Counted from the stretch's first letter, positions 46,930-57,321 are shown. The stretch is DNA of 64,000 nucleotides from VRUE01 sp035712345 (GCA_035712345.1 DASTAY010000030.1:1-64000), one strand, 5' to 3'. Notes: generated from the sequence alone by a model not told the origin. Made by a program: numbers and translations.

Positions 46930-48141
46930 ATGCGCGCCCCTTCCGGTTCCTCCCGGTGGCTGTTGCTACCGGCCGCCCTGCTGCTGCTCGTGCTCTGCCT
47001 CGTGGCGAGCGCGCCTGCCGACACGCTGCAGGAAAAGCTCGACGCCACCCAGGGCAAGCTCAGCAAGGTGCGCGAAAGCCAGAGCGCGCTCTCGGCGACG
47101 ATCGAAGAACAGAACAGGGCGATCGACTCGATGCTCGGCGAAGTCTCGCGGCTGCGCCAGGAACAGCAGGCGCTGGAAGCGGAACTGAGCGACAAGCAGG
47201 ATGAACTGGACAGCGCGACCGCCAAGCTCGAAGCCGAGCGGCGTCACCTGCAAGAGGTCCGCAAACGCCTGCACCGGGCGCTCGGCGTGCTGCGCGAACG
47301 GCTCGTCTCGATGTACGAGGCGGGCAGCCCCGACGTGCTCGACGTGGTGCTCGAATCGAAGACCTGGTCCCAGGCCAACGTCCGCGCCGAATACCTCAGC
47401 CGGGTCCAGGACTACGACGACTCGGTCGCCGACCGGGTCAAGGGCCTGCGCGACGAAGCGAAGGCCGCGGTCAAGCGCATGGCGGCGATCCGCCTGCAGC
47501 TGAAGGAAGCGCGCGACGAGATCGCCGCCAAGGAGTCCGAAGCCGCGGCCGCCAGCGCCGAAGCCGCCTCCCGCTTCGCCGAGCTGAAGGAAGCCCAGGC
47601 CCAGCGCCAGGCGGACCTGGAAACGCTCGAGTCGCGCGAATCCGCGCTCAGCGACAACCTGGCGGCGATATCGGAACAGCTAGCCAGCGCGGGTGCGCCG
47701 GTTTCGACCGGAACGCCCGCCCCGCTCACCCCCGGGCAGAGCGCCGAATACATCTCCGAAAGCCAGGCGAGCGTGCCGGCCAGCGCTCCGCCGGCGGTGC
47801 AGGCCGCTATCGAAGCCGCCAACTCGATCGCCACCACCCCCTACATCTGGGGCGGCGGCCACGGCTCCTTCGAATCCTCGGGCTATGACTGCTCGGGCGC
47901 GGTCAGCTTCGCCCTCAACGGCGGCGGCTTCCTCTCCAGCCCACTCGACTCGACCGGGTTGGAGACCTGGGGCGAAGCCGGGCCGGGCCAGTGGATCACG
48001 GTCTACGCCAATGCCGAGCACGCCTGGATGATCATCGCCGGCCTCGCCTTCGACACGGTCGGCGGCCCGGGTCCGCGCTGGCACCCCGAACTGGTCGATT
48101 CGCCCGAAGGCTTCATCGCGCGGCACCCGAGCGGGTATTAA
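46930..48141 (+). CDS. Secreted coiled-coil NlpC/P60-like cell-wall protein
   Basis: The protein has 403 residues from an ATG at 46930. A signal peptide (LLLPAALLLLVLCLVASAPA) is followed by a long coiled coil (about residues 35-260, with heptad-like Glu/Leu/Arg runs such as VSRLRQEQQALEAELSDKQD), then a Ser/Pro linker and a C-terminal papain-like domain. The catalytic Cys321 is in SGYDCSGAVSFAL and His364 in NAEHAWMIIAG. The layout resembles RipA/PcsB-type cell-division hydrolases, where the coiled coil controls access. Glu codons are mostly GAA here. Confidence 0.85.
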   Translation: MRAPSGSSRWLLLPAALLLLVLCLVASAPADTLQEKLDATQGKLSKVRESQSALSATIEEQNRAIDSMLGEVSRLRQEQQALEAELSDKQDELDSATAKLEAERRHLQEVRKRLHRALGVLRERLVSMYEAGSPDVLDVVLESKTWSQANVRAEYLSRVQDYDDSVADRVKGLRDEAKAAVKRMAAIRLQLKEARDEIAAKESEAAAASAEAASRFAELKEAQAQRQADLETLESRESALSDNLAAISEQLASAGAPVSTGTPAPLTPGQSAEYISESQASVPASAPPAVQAAIEAANSIATTPYIWGGGHGSFESSGYDCSGAVSFALNGGGFLSSPLDSTGLETWGEAGPGQWITVYANAEHAWMIIAGLAFDTVGGPGPRWHPELVDSPEGFIARHPSGY

Positions 48142-48256
48142 GCGCCTATCCCGGTAGGGGTTCCACTTAACTTTTTCGGTGGTTTGGGTTGTGGCTGACG
48201 CCCGTTGCGCTCGACGAAAAAGTACAAGACGCTTCACCCCTGCCGGGATAGGCGCT
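48141..48256. repeat. 116-bp element bounded by near-perfect 21-bp inverted repeats
   Basis: Bases 48141-48161 and 48236-48256 are inverted copies matching at 20 of 21 positions; both contain the core CGCCTATCCCGG in one orientation or the other. Inside, ACTTTTTCG (48170-48178) pairs exactly with CGAAAAAGT (48214-48222). The element fills the gap between convergent genes and supplies the last codons of the minus-strand gene. It could be a bidirectional terminator, a structured RNA or a MITE-like element; no target duplication is obvious. Confidence 0.65.
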
Positions 48257-48905
48257 GAGCTCCGGGCCGGGTGAGCTCGCTCAGGTAGCTGGGGCAAGGG
48301 ATGGTTGGGGGGAGTCTCTCGTCCGGCTGGGGAGGGTCGAAAGTTGAGCGGAGGTCGATGGTGCCCGCCCAGACGGGGAGGGCGTAGTCGTCCTCGTCGT
48401 CGAGGGGGCCGCCGGTGCGGAGCTTGGCCGAGGCCTCGGCGAGGGGGAGGCGGAGGACGGCGGTGCCCTTCAGCTCCTGTGCGGTGGGCAGGCGGGCGTC
48501 GCCCCAGCGGCCGGGGACGAGCTTTTCGGTGAAGGCCTCGAGGGCGGCGCATTTGCCGGCCTCGCCTGCGACCGGCTCGGCTTGGCCGAAGACGACGACG
48601 GAGCGGTAGTTGACCGAGTGGTGGACGGCCGAACGGGCGAGGACGAGGCCGTCGATCAGCGTCGCGGTCAGGCAGGTCTCCACCTGGCCGGCGCGGCGCA
48701 GGGTCGTGCTCGCGGCCGAGCCGTGGATGTAGAGCCAATCGCCGTCGCGGGCGTGGAGGGTAGGGATGACAACGGGGTGCCCGGCGGGGGCGACCGTGCC
48801 GACGTGGGAAACCATCGCCTCGTCGAGGATCGCGTCGGCGACCGCGCGCTCGTAGCTCGCGCGGCTGGGCATCCTCGTGACCTTGGTCCTCTGTCTCGTC
48901 GACAT
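48234..48905 (-). CDS. Pyridoxamine-5'-phosphate-oxidase-fold flavin protein
   Basis: The protein has 223 residues from an ATG at 48905 with AAGGAG upstream. The split-barrel FMN fold is indicated by AILDEAMVSHVGTVAPAGHP, VVIPTLHARDGDWLYIHGSA, VCLTATLIDGLVLARSAVHH-type strands and SVNYRSVVVFGQAEPV. It is divergent from a MocR/PdxR-type regulator with a shared palindromic region, a common pairing. It may reduce or oxidise a flavin-bound substrate rather than make PLP itself. The C-terminus reads into the 116-bp repeat. Confidence 0.88.
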   Translation of the reverse strand: MSTRQRTKVTRMPSRASYERAVADAILDEAMVSHVGTVAPAGHPVVIPTLHARDGDWLYIHGSAASTTLRRAGQVETCLTATLIDGLVLARSAVHHSVNYRSVVVFGQAEPVAGEAGKCAALEAFTEKLVPGRWGDARLPTAQELKGTAVLRLPLAEASAKLRTGGPLDDEDDYALPVWAGTIDLRSTFDPPQPDERLPPTIPCPSYLSELTRPGAQRLSRQG

Positions 48906-48923
48906 CGCGCTCGCTCCTTGGGA

Positions 48924-48934
48924 ACTGTTACAGT
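48924..48934. promoter_or_regulatory. ACTGT-T-ACAGT palindrome between PNPOx-like and MocR genes
   Basis: A perfect 5-bp dyad followed by further CAGT/ACTG words (48931-48963) lies in the 35-base divergent gap. MocR/PdxR regulators bind repeats of this kind, so autoregulation and control of the oxidase gene are likely. Confidence 0.6.
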
Positions 48935-48940
48935 ACAGAT

Positions 48941-50272
48941 ATGTCCACTGAACTGACACAGTATCGAATCGCGGGCGATGGGGCGGCGGAGATCGCCGCA
49001 AGCGTCGAGCGGGGAATCGAGGGTGGGGAGCTGCGGCCGGGCACGCCGCTGCCCGCCGTGCGATCGCTCGCCGCCGAGCTGGAAGTCAGCCCGGCGACGA
49101 TTGCCGCCGCGTACAAGGCCCTGCGCTCGCGCGGCCTCATCGTCACCCGCTCCCGCAGCGGCGCCTTCGTCAGCTGGCGGCCGCCCGTGGCCGGCGCTTG
49201 GCTCGGCGCCGCAGCCCCCGCGGGCGTCCGTGACCTTGCCAGCGGCAATCCCGATCCCCAGCTGTTGCCGGGCCTGGCGCCGGTGCTGCGCCGGATCGAG
49301 CCGGCGCGCCAGCTGTACGGCGGCGACCCCGCCGACCCACGGCTGCTCGAGCTCGTGCGGGCGGAGCTGGAGGAGGATGGGATAGGGGCCGGTGCGCTCG
49401 CCGTCGTCAGCGGCGCCCTCGACGGGATCGAGCGCGCCCTCGCGGCGCGACTGCATCCCGGGGACGCGGTAGCGGTCGAAGACCCGGGCTTCGCAGGGCT
49501 CTTCCATTTGCTGCGCGCAAACGGCTACGCCCTGCGGCCGGTGGCCGTCGACGGCGGGGGGATGGTCCCGGCGGCGCTCGCCGCGACGCTTGACGACGGG
49601 GTTGCCGCGGTGATCGTCAACCCCCGCGGCCAGAACCCGACCGGCGCCTCGCTCGGCGAGGAGCGGGCGACGGCGCTGCGCGCCGTGCTCGACCGCCATC
49701 CCGACGTCATGGTCCTGGAGGACGATCACCTCGGCCCGATCGCCGGCGCGCCTCGCGTCATCTTGACGACCGGGCGCCGCCGCTGGGTGGCCGCCCGCTC
49801 GCTCGCCAAGTCACTCGGTCCCGACCTGCGCCTCGCCGTCCTCGCCGGCGACCCCCACACGATCAACAGGGTCCGCGGCCGCCAGGCGGTCGGCCCCGGC
49901 TGGGTCAGCCACCTCCTTCAACGCACGGCCGCCGAGCTCATGGCGGACGACGATGTCGCCGCGCTGCTCGAGCGCGCCGAGAGGACCTACGCCGAGCGCC
50001 GCGAGGCTTTCGTCACCGCCCTCGCCGATTGCGGCATGGAGGTCGAGTGCTCCAGCGGCCTGAACGTCTGGATCCCGGTCCCCGACGAGACCAGCGTCAT
50101 CCAAGCTCTCCAGTCCAACGGCTGGGCGGTGATGCCGGGAGCTCCCTTCCGGCTTCAGGCTGACCCGGCCATCCGAGTAACGATCAGCTCCCTAGAGCCC
50201 GCCGAAGCCGGTGACCTGGCTGGCGCCATAGCGTCAGCTCTCAAGCCCTCAGGCCGCACCCGCGCCGCGTAG
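48941..50272 (+). CDS. MocR/PdxR-type regulator (GntR winged helix fused to aminotransferase fold)
   Basis: The protein has 443 residues. The GntR domain has ELRPGTPLPAVRSLAAELEV and SPATIAAAYKALRSRGLIVT. From about residue 95 comes a class I aminotransferase fold: LASGNPDPQLLPGLAP, VVSGALDGIERALAARL, VEDPGFAGL, VNPRGQNPTGASL and the PLP lysine near 290 in AARSLAKSLGPD. MocR proteins use PLP as effector and usually regulate PLP or amino-acid genes. Here the divergent PNPOx-like gene is the obvious target. Confidence 0.92.
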   Translation: MSTELTQYRIAGDGAAEIAASVERGIEGGELRPGTPLPAVRSLAAELEVSPATIAAAYKALRSRGLIVTRSRSGAFVSWRPPVAGAWLGAAAPAGVRDLASGNPDPQLLPGLAPVLRRIEPARQLYGGDPADPRLLELVRAELEEDGIGAGALAVVSGALDGIERALAARLHPGDAVAVEDPGFAGLFHLLRANGYALRPVAVDGGGMVPAALAATLDDGVAAVIVNPRGQNPTGASLGEERATALRAVLDRHPDVMVLEDDHLGPIAGAPRVILTTGRRRWVAARSLAKSLGPDLRLAVLAGDPHTINRVRGRQAVGPGWVSHLLQRTAAELMADDDVAALLERAERTYAERREAFVTALADCGMEVECSSGLNVWIPVPDETSVIQALQSNGWAVMPGAPFRLQADPAIRVTISSLEPAEAGDLAGAIASALKPSGRTRAA

Positions 50273-50292
50273 TCCTGTTGCAACGTTCCGAG

Positions 50293-50335
50293 AGGGCCGA
50301 TCGAGATCGGCCCTGGCAACCCTGCCGGGCTTTTT
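50293..50335 (+). terminator. Terminator of the MocR gene
   Basis: AGGGCCGATC and GATCGGCCCT (50293-50302, 50305-50314) form a ten-pair hairpin, followed by GGCA/TGCC or CCC/GGG pairing and TTTTT at 50331-50335. It lies 20 bases after the MocR stop. Confidence 0.65.
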
Positions 50336-51722
50336 ACGCAGGTGCGGCCCCGGTCTCGACCGCCCTTCCTTCGCCCCGCCAAGTCCCCACCCCCCCATAT
50401 GCGACATGGATGGTCGAGAACCCCTCGCGCTGCAGGATCGACGCGGCGAGCCCGCTCCGCTTGCCCCCCTTGCAGATCGTCGCAACGGTCCGCTCCCGCG
50501 GCAGCTCGTCCAGCCGGCGCGCCAGCTCGCCGTAGGGGATGTGGACGGACCCCGCGATATGGCCCTCCTCGTACTCGTCGGCTCCGCGCACGTCGAGCAC
50601 GAGGGGCGGCGCGTCGTCCTCGAGCAATGCCGCCAGCTCGCCGGGGCCGATCGGCTCGATCCGCGCGACGGGGCGCTCCTCGGCACGCCAGGCGCTCATC
50701 CCTCCGCCGAGGAAGCCGCGCACCTTCAGCCCGACCGCGGCAAGCAGCTCGGCTGCCTCGAGCTCGTTGCCGTCCGAGGCGGCGACGACCACGACCTCAC
50801 CGTCGGGCGGCACGACCTGCGCCACCTTGGTCGCGAAGCCCGTGTCGTAGCCGGAGGCGCTGATCGCGCCGGGGATGTGGGCCTCGTCGAACTGCTCGTT
50901 GGTGCGCGAGTCGACCGCGTGGGCGCCGGCCGCTATCGCCGCCTCGAAGCGGCGCGGCGTCAGCGAGGCCGGCGAGCCGATCGACTCGACCAGCGGTCCG
51001 CGGTTGAGTGAGACGATGTGCTCGACGTTGGGCGGGCGCTCGCCGATGCTGGCGACCGCGTCCTCTACGAACTCGGCTTCGTCGGTGAGGGCCAGCGCTC
51101 GGTTGTGGCGGCGCTCGAAGCCGATCGTCGAGGAGGTCTTGAGGTCGATGCCGGAGCTGCCGCAGAGCGAGCCGCCCAGGTGCCCCGGCCAGACCTCGAC
51201 CTCGTCGGGCAGCGAGAGCAGGCGCTCGTGCAGGGAGCGGAAGATCCCGGCGGCGCCCTCGCGCGGCTCGACCGCGAGGTCGGGGCGGGCGACGTCGCCG
51301 ACGAAGAGAGAATCGCCGCTCAGCACCGCAACCGGGTCGCCACCGCGCTCCGCGTCGCGCAGCAGGAAGGAGGTGTGCTCGGGACGGTGGCCGGGGGTGT
51401 GGATCGCCTCGATCGAGACGCCGCCCATGTCCAGCGTCCAGCCGTCGACGATCGGGTCGTGCTCGTACTCGACCTCGGCCAGCTCATTGATGTGGATCGT
51501 CGCTCCGCTTGCTCGCGCCAGGCGCCCGTGGCCGGAGACGTGGTCGGCGTGGTTGTGCGTCTCCAGCAGGTGTTCGATCCGCACGCCGTGCAGGCGGGCG
51601 AGGTTGAGGTAAGGGTCGATGTCCCACTGCGGGTCGACCACCGCCGCCGCTCCCGAGCCCGGGTCGCCGATCAGGTAGGAGGCGCAGCCGAGATCCTCGT
51701 GGACGATCTGCCGGAAGAGCAT
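50334..51722 (-). CDS. Metallo-beta-lactamase/double-rhodanese fusion, persulfide-dioxygenase-like
   Basis: The protein has 462 residues from an ATG at 51722. The MBL domain has complete ligands: ETHNHADHVSGHGRL, HTPGHRPEHTSFLLRD and LSGDSLFVGDVARPDL, ending STIGFERRHNRAL. Two rhodanese domains follow: the first (AVDSRTNEQFDEAHIPGA) has no catalytic Cys at its loop (VVAASDGNE), the second (LVLDVRGADEYEEGHIAGSV) has the active loop ICKGGKRSG. It probably oxidises persulfides and transfers sulfane sulfur. It is a longer relative of the enzyme at 5808-6572. Confidence 0.92.
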   Translation of the reverse strand: MLFRQIVHEDLGCASYLIGDPGSGAAAVVDPQWDIDPYLNLARLHGVRIEHLLETHNHADHVSGHGRLARASGATIHINELAEVEYEHDPIVDGWTLDMGGVSIEAIHTPGHRPEHTSFLLRDAERGGDPVAVLSGDSLFVGDVARPDLAVEPREGAAGIFRSLHERLLSLPDEVEVWPGHLGGSLCGSSGIDLKTSSTIGFERRHNRALALTDEAEFVEDAVASIGERPPNVEHIVSLNRGPLVESIGSPASLTPRRFEAAIAAGAHAVDSRTNEQFDEAHIPGAISASGYDTGFATKVAQVVPPDGEVVVVAASDGNELEAAELLAAVGLKVRGFLGGGMSAWRAEERPVARIEPIGPGELAALLEDDAPPLVLDVRGADEYEEGHIAGSVHIPYGELARRLDELPRERTVATICKGGKRSGLAASILQREGFSTIHVAYGGVGTWRGEGRAVETGAAPA

Positions 51723-51819
51723 GGAAAGCAGGCTAGCCGGGTAGCTCGACGAGGTGTGAGATTGCGCGCTGGCGGGTAGCTCTGCGCGTGCGGGAGCGCG
51801 CCTCGAAAAAGGAGGCATC

Positions 51820-52473
51820 ATGGAGTCTGTATCCGTTCCGGGCAAAGAGCCGCTTGGAGGAGAGTCGGCTCGACAACGCGTCGGGACCGCCGATGTCCGA
51901 CCAGGTTGGACCCCCGCCGATCCAGGCCCGCTCGGCCTCGCTGCGTTCGCGCTCACCACCTTCGTCCTCAGCATGTTCAACGCCGGGCTCGTCAGCCACG
52001 CCGGCGAGCCGGTCGTGCTGGGCCTGGCGCTCGGCTACGGCGGCATCGCCCAGATCCTTGCCGGGATGTGGGAGTTCCGCACCGGCAACACCTTCGGCGC
52101 GGTCGCCTTCACCTCGTTCGGTGCCTTCTGGCTCTCTTTCTGGGCCATCGTCGCCTTCTACGCCGGTGACATCCCGGCGGCCCACGTCGGCGACGCCGTC
52201 GGGCTGTACCTGATCGCCTGGGGCATCTTCACCGCCTACATGTTCATCGCCTCGCTGCGCACCACGGCGGCGGTCGCCCTGGTCTTCATCCTGTTGGCGA
52301 TCACCTTCTTCCTGCTCGGCATCGGCAACGCGGGCGAAAACGAAGGCGTGGTCGAAGCTGGCGGCTGGTTCGGGCTGGCAACGGCGGTTGCCGCCTGGTA
52401 TGCATCTTTTGCGGCGGTCACCAACTCGACCTTCGGACGAACCGTCCTGCCGGTGCGCCCGCTGCGTCGCTGA
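51820..52473 (+). CDS. satP: Acetate uptake permease (GPR1/FUN34/YaaH family)
   Basis: The protein has 217 residues with AAAAAGGAGG before the ATG. The family motif is PGPLGLAAFALTTFVLSMFN (usual NPAPLGL), then six hydrophobic helices with FALGYGGIAQILAGMWEFRT-like pore segments and NTFGAVAFTSFGAFWLSFW. Members import acetate or succinate with protons. It is 18 bases from the acetyl-CoA synthetase gene, which strongly supports acetate uptake and activation as one unit. Confidence 0.9.
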   Translation: MESVSVPGKEPLGGESARQRVGTADVRPGWTPADPGPLGLAAFALTTFVLSMFNAGLVSHAGEPVVLGLALGYGGIAQILAGMWEFRTGNTFGAVAFTSFGAFWLSFWAIVAFYAGDIPAAHVGDAVGLYLIAWGIFTAYMFIASLRTTAAVALVFILLAITFFLLGIGNAGENEGVVEAGGWFGLATAVAAWYASFAAVTNSTFGRTVLPVRPLRR

Positions 52474-52491
52474 CGAGGAGAAGGGAGCAAG

Positions 52492-54477
<1,986 letters not shown>

Positions 54478-54486
54478 CCCGGCGGG

Positions 54487-55293
54487 TCAGACCGAGCCGC
54501 GCTCGTCGGCGATCCGTTCGACCGCCACCTCGAGCGCCTGCAGCTGTTCGCGAACGTTCTTCAGTTCGCGCAGCGCCAGCGCCTCGGCGGAGAGCTGCTC
54601 GGCCGCCAGCTCCTCCTCGACCTCGACGATCTCGGGGCCGAGGAAGCGCTGGGCGACCGAGCCGGTGAGCAGGGCGACGAAGGAGATGCCGACGAGGACG
54701 ACGACCACGGAGACGATCTCGCCGCCGGTCGTGGTCGGGTAGATGTTCGAGCCCAGCGTCGTCATCGAGGTGACCGCCCAGTAGATGCCGTCCCAGGCGT
54801 TGAGGTGCTGGTTCGACTTCTCGAAGCCGACGAAGAGCGCGCCCCCGGTGAGCGCGGTGAGGATCGCCAGCAGGGCGGCGTAGTGCAGGCCGCGCAGGGA
54901 GAAGACCTGGCGCGAGAGCTGGGCGAGGCGCAGCAGCCGCAGGAGGCGCAGCAGCCGCAGCACGCGCAGGCCCTGCAGCCCCGGCGGCAGCAGCGGCGGC
55001 GTGAAGACGACGATGATCAGGTCGAGCGGGTGGCGCTTGAGCCAGGTCCCGCGGTTGGGCAGCACCGCCAGCATCACCACCAGCTCGATCAGGAAGGCGA
55101 CCCAGATCACCCAGTTGAGCGTGCGTGCGACGTCCTCGAGCAGGCCGCCCGGGTGGGACTCGTTGATCGCGACCGCGGGGATCGTCAGCGCCGCGGCGAT
55201 CAGCATCGGCGGGTTGAGGAATTCGGCCACGCGCGTGCTTCGCGCGTCCATCCCCGGCTCGTAGCTGAGCTGCTCGGTGACCTCGAGACTCAA
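54487..55293 (-). CDS. Voltage-gated K+-channel-like protein with a non-canonical filter
   Basis: The protein has 268 residues from a TTG overlapping the upstream stop (TTGA). Six helices are visible; S4 is LRVLRLLRLLRLLRLAQLSR with an arginine every third residue. The pore loop reads SMTTLGSNIYPTTTG, where channels of this type have TVGYGD; Gly181-Ser182-Asn183 replaces GYG. A coiled-coil tail (VEVEEELAAEQLSAEALALR) should tetramerise it. Ion selectivity is likely altered. It may still pass cations, or be non-conducting. Confidence 0.88.
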   Translation of the reverse strand: MSLEVTEQLSYEPGMDARSTRVAEFLNPPMLIAAALTIPAVAINESHPGGLLEDVARTLNWVIWVAFLIELVVMLAVLPNRGTWLKRHPLDLIIVVFTPPLLPPGLQGLRVLRLLRLLRLLRLAQLSRQVFSLRGLHYAALLAILTALTGGALFVGFEKSNQHLNAWDGIYWAVTSMTTLGSNIYPTTTGGEIVSVVVVLVGISFVALLTGSVAQRFLGPEIVEVEEELAAEQLSAEALALRELKNVREQLQALEVAVERIADERGSV

Positions 55294-55625
55294 CGCTTTG
55301 GGGCGAGGGCGCCGGGGTCGAGGGCGCCGAGGAAGCTGCGCGCGGCAGGTCCCCCTGCCTTGAGGCGCTCGCGGAACTCACTCGGGAGCTCAGCTATCGA
55401 GTGGTGCTCACGCTCGAATTCGGCGTTGAGCCGCTCGGCCTCCTCCTCCACTGCTTTGGGGTCGAGCTCGGCCCACATGCCGCTCGGCAGGGGCTCGGCG
55501 CTGTCCGGCGCGAGGTAGTACGGACCCCCCTTGCTGTTGCGCAGGTGAGCGACATGGGGGGAGTCCGGGATCGGCACCGCCTCGTCAGCCAGCTCTTCGG
55601 GGCTTTGCGCTTTGGGATCGGGCAT
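55290..55625 (-). CDS. Hypothetical soluble protein coupled to the K+-channel-like gene
   Basis: The protein has 111 residues, Pro/Glu/Ala-rich, with HVAHLRNSKGGPYYLAPDSA near residue 25 and an acidic helix (AVEEEAERLNAEFEREHHSI). There is no signal peptide or membrane helix. I do not recognise the family. The four-base overlap with the channel start makes it a real gene candidate that may partner the channel. Confidence 0.65.
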   Translation of the reverse strand: MPDPKAQSPEELADEAVPIPDSPHVAHLRNSKGGPYYLAPDSAEPLPSGMWAELDPKAVEEEAERLNAEFEREHHSIAELPSEFRERLKAGGPAARSFLGALDPGALAPKR

Positions 55626-55656
55626 GTGAAAGCTCAGTTGGCGGTGAAACCAGTCG

Positions 55657-57270
55657 TCAGCAGATAGAAGCGCTGCACTGTACTACCCCTGCTTCTTCCA
55701 CGGGTAACAATCCGAACCATGACCACCACGCGTGCCAGACATTACCCGGAAACTCGGGCGTAAAGAAATGGCTGTGCTGTAGGACCATCTGTGAACGCCC
55801 GAAGACCAGTAGGACGATCGTCCAGACGAGGAGAAAGCCCAGGGCCTGCCATATCTGATTCCTCCGGCACCTGTTGGGAGAGGTTTCAGCCGTTTTCTTC
55901 TTTCGCCTAGAGCGTTCGTGTTTACGCCATCTTGGTCCTAGTTGAATAAATCCAAATATACCAATTATAAAAAGACTATAAAGTGACAAGGCGTAGGCGG
56001 TTACTTCAGTCAGGTCCCCGAGGTTCTTGAGGCTCACGACTATGGCGAAGAACATCGCCTGGGCGGCGAGCACGGCGACCAGGACCCGCGGTCCTCGGCT
56101 GGCTCGCCGGATGAAGGTCTGGCCGCGGTAGGCAAGGCCGCCGACGATCCCCGCCGGGATCGCGGAGAAGAGACTTCCGAGGGCGACGAGGATGGCGCGT
56201 TCATCGCCGTGAGGTTGGGTCCGCAGGTCCGGCAGAGCCTGGAAGACATAGGTCGAGACCACCAGCAGGATGGCGGCGAGCGCGATCGTGGCGGTGATCG
56301 TCGAGGAGGGCGATAGCTGCACGTCCAGCAGCAGTAGGTCGTTCTCGGATTGCTCGTGGCGCCGCGACACCACCGCCCGGGTGCTTTCCACGGAGATCGG
56401 CTCAAGCGGGCGGACGATGTCCTTTTCCCCCTCCCAGTAATAGCGGAGCGCCTCGGCCCCTTCGGGAACGGACTGGACGATCCACAGGGAGGCGGCCTGA
56501 CCTAGGTTCGCTACCGAGCGCGCTATCTGCATGCCGACCAGGCCGAGCCACACCAGCGCGATCCCCAGAAGGTGGCTCGGGCTCATCCTGGAGAGGTCCT
56601 GGTAGTGGAAGCGCTCGGTGTATTCGACGGTCACGACGTAGGTGCGTCCCGGTTCGCCCTGCATCTTGGCCGTGAGCAGACGGGTTTCCGCCAACGCATT
56701 CAGGTCGCGCCAGAACTCGTCCTCCTCGAGGATCGAGCGGGCGAAGTCCCTCACGCCCTGGCCGATGTCCTCGTCCTCGCTGTACTCCGCCAGGTAGCGG
56801 CTCAGCCGATACACCTGGATTTTCGCCTCCCTTTCGGAGCGCATCACTATCTGGCTGACCGCGATGTGGATGTCGATCCTCCAGAGGCGCTCCGCCTCCG
56901 GGAGCGTCTTGGCGTCCACGTCATCGAAGAACCGGCCCTGCCATCGACTTCTGAATAGGGTTGCGCCGACGTACCCGCGCTCGGTTCGACTGAGCAACGG
57001 GAGGGGTAGGCCATCGGGACCGACCACGCGTAGACCCGGCATTCGGTCCTTCGAGAACTGTCCGAGGGGAACCAGCAGGTCTCGAGCGCCCGGCTGTTCG
57101 CCGGCGTCGCCCTCGGGGCCATGGTGAGGGATCACCAACTGCTGCGTCACCCTGACTCCGTAGTGGTAGTCATCGGGCAGGTCGAGATGCTCGACTCGGC
57201 GCTCGACGTAGCGCGTCGGCGCCTGTTGCATTTTCGCGAGCCTGCCCAGCTCGATTGGTGGAAGGGTCAT
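55657..57270 (-). CDS. Large membrane protein of unknown function
   Basis: The protein has 537 residues. The N-terminal 230 residues are soluble and charged (YVERRVEHLDLPDDYHYGVR, RLWRIDIHIAVSQIVMRSER). After that come hydrophobic helices near 240-262, 330-350, 365-390, 398-420, 430-450 and 485-505, interrupted by a basic KHERSRRKKKTAE loop. The 3' third of the gene is visibly richer in A/T than its surroundings, e.g. 55940-55985, which hints at transfer. No motif is recognised. Neighbouring ABC debris downstream suggests a disturbed region. Confidence 0.7.
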   Translation of the reverse strand: MTLPPIELGRLAKMQQAPTRYVERRVEHLDLPDDYHYGVRVTQQLVIPHHGPEGDAGEQPGARDLLVPLGQFSKDRMPGLRVVGPDGLPLPLLSRTERGYVGATLFRSRWQGRFFDDVDAKTLPEAERLWRIDIHIAVSQIVMRSEREAKIQVYRLSRYLAEYSEDEDIGQGVRDFARSILEEDEFWRDLNALAETRLLTAKMQGEPGRTYVVTVEYTERFHYQDLSRMSPSHLLGIALVWLGLVGMQIARSVANLGQAASLWIVQSVPEGAEALRYYWEGEKDIVRPLEPISVESTRAVVSRRHEQSENDLLLLDVQLSPSSTITATIALAAILLVVSTYVFQALPDLRTQPHGDERAILVALGSLFSAIPAGIVGGLAYRGQTFIRRASRGPRVLVAVLAAQAMFFAIVVSLKNLGDLTEVTAYALSLYSLFIIGIFGFIQLGPRWRKHERSRRKKKTAETSPNRCRRNQIWQALGFLLVWTIVLLVFGRSQMVLQHSHFFTPEFPGNVWHAWWSWFGLLPVEEAGVVQCSASIC

Positions 57271-57321
57271 ATACGCAGGGGGTGCCCAGGCTCACTCACA
57301 CTGTGGAGCGGTGCAAAATAC

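Noticed and set aside
48141..48256. Intact insertion sequence
   Set aside because: The element is only 116 bp with no transposase and no obvious target-site duplication.
50293..50335. GGCAACC word as in SAM riboswitches
   Set aside because: Only a two-part hairpin with a T-run is present, the other conserved SAM aptamer parts are missing, and no gene follows on that strand.
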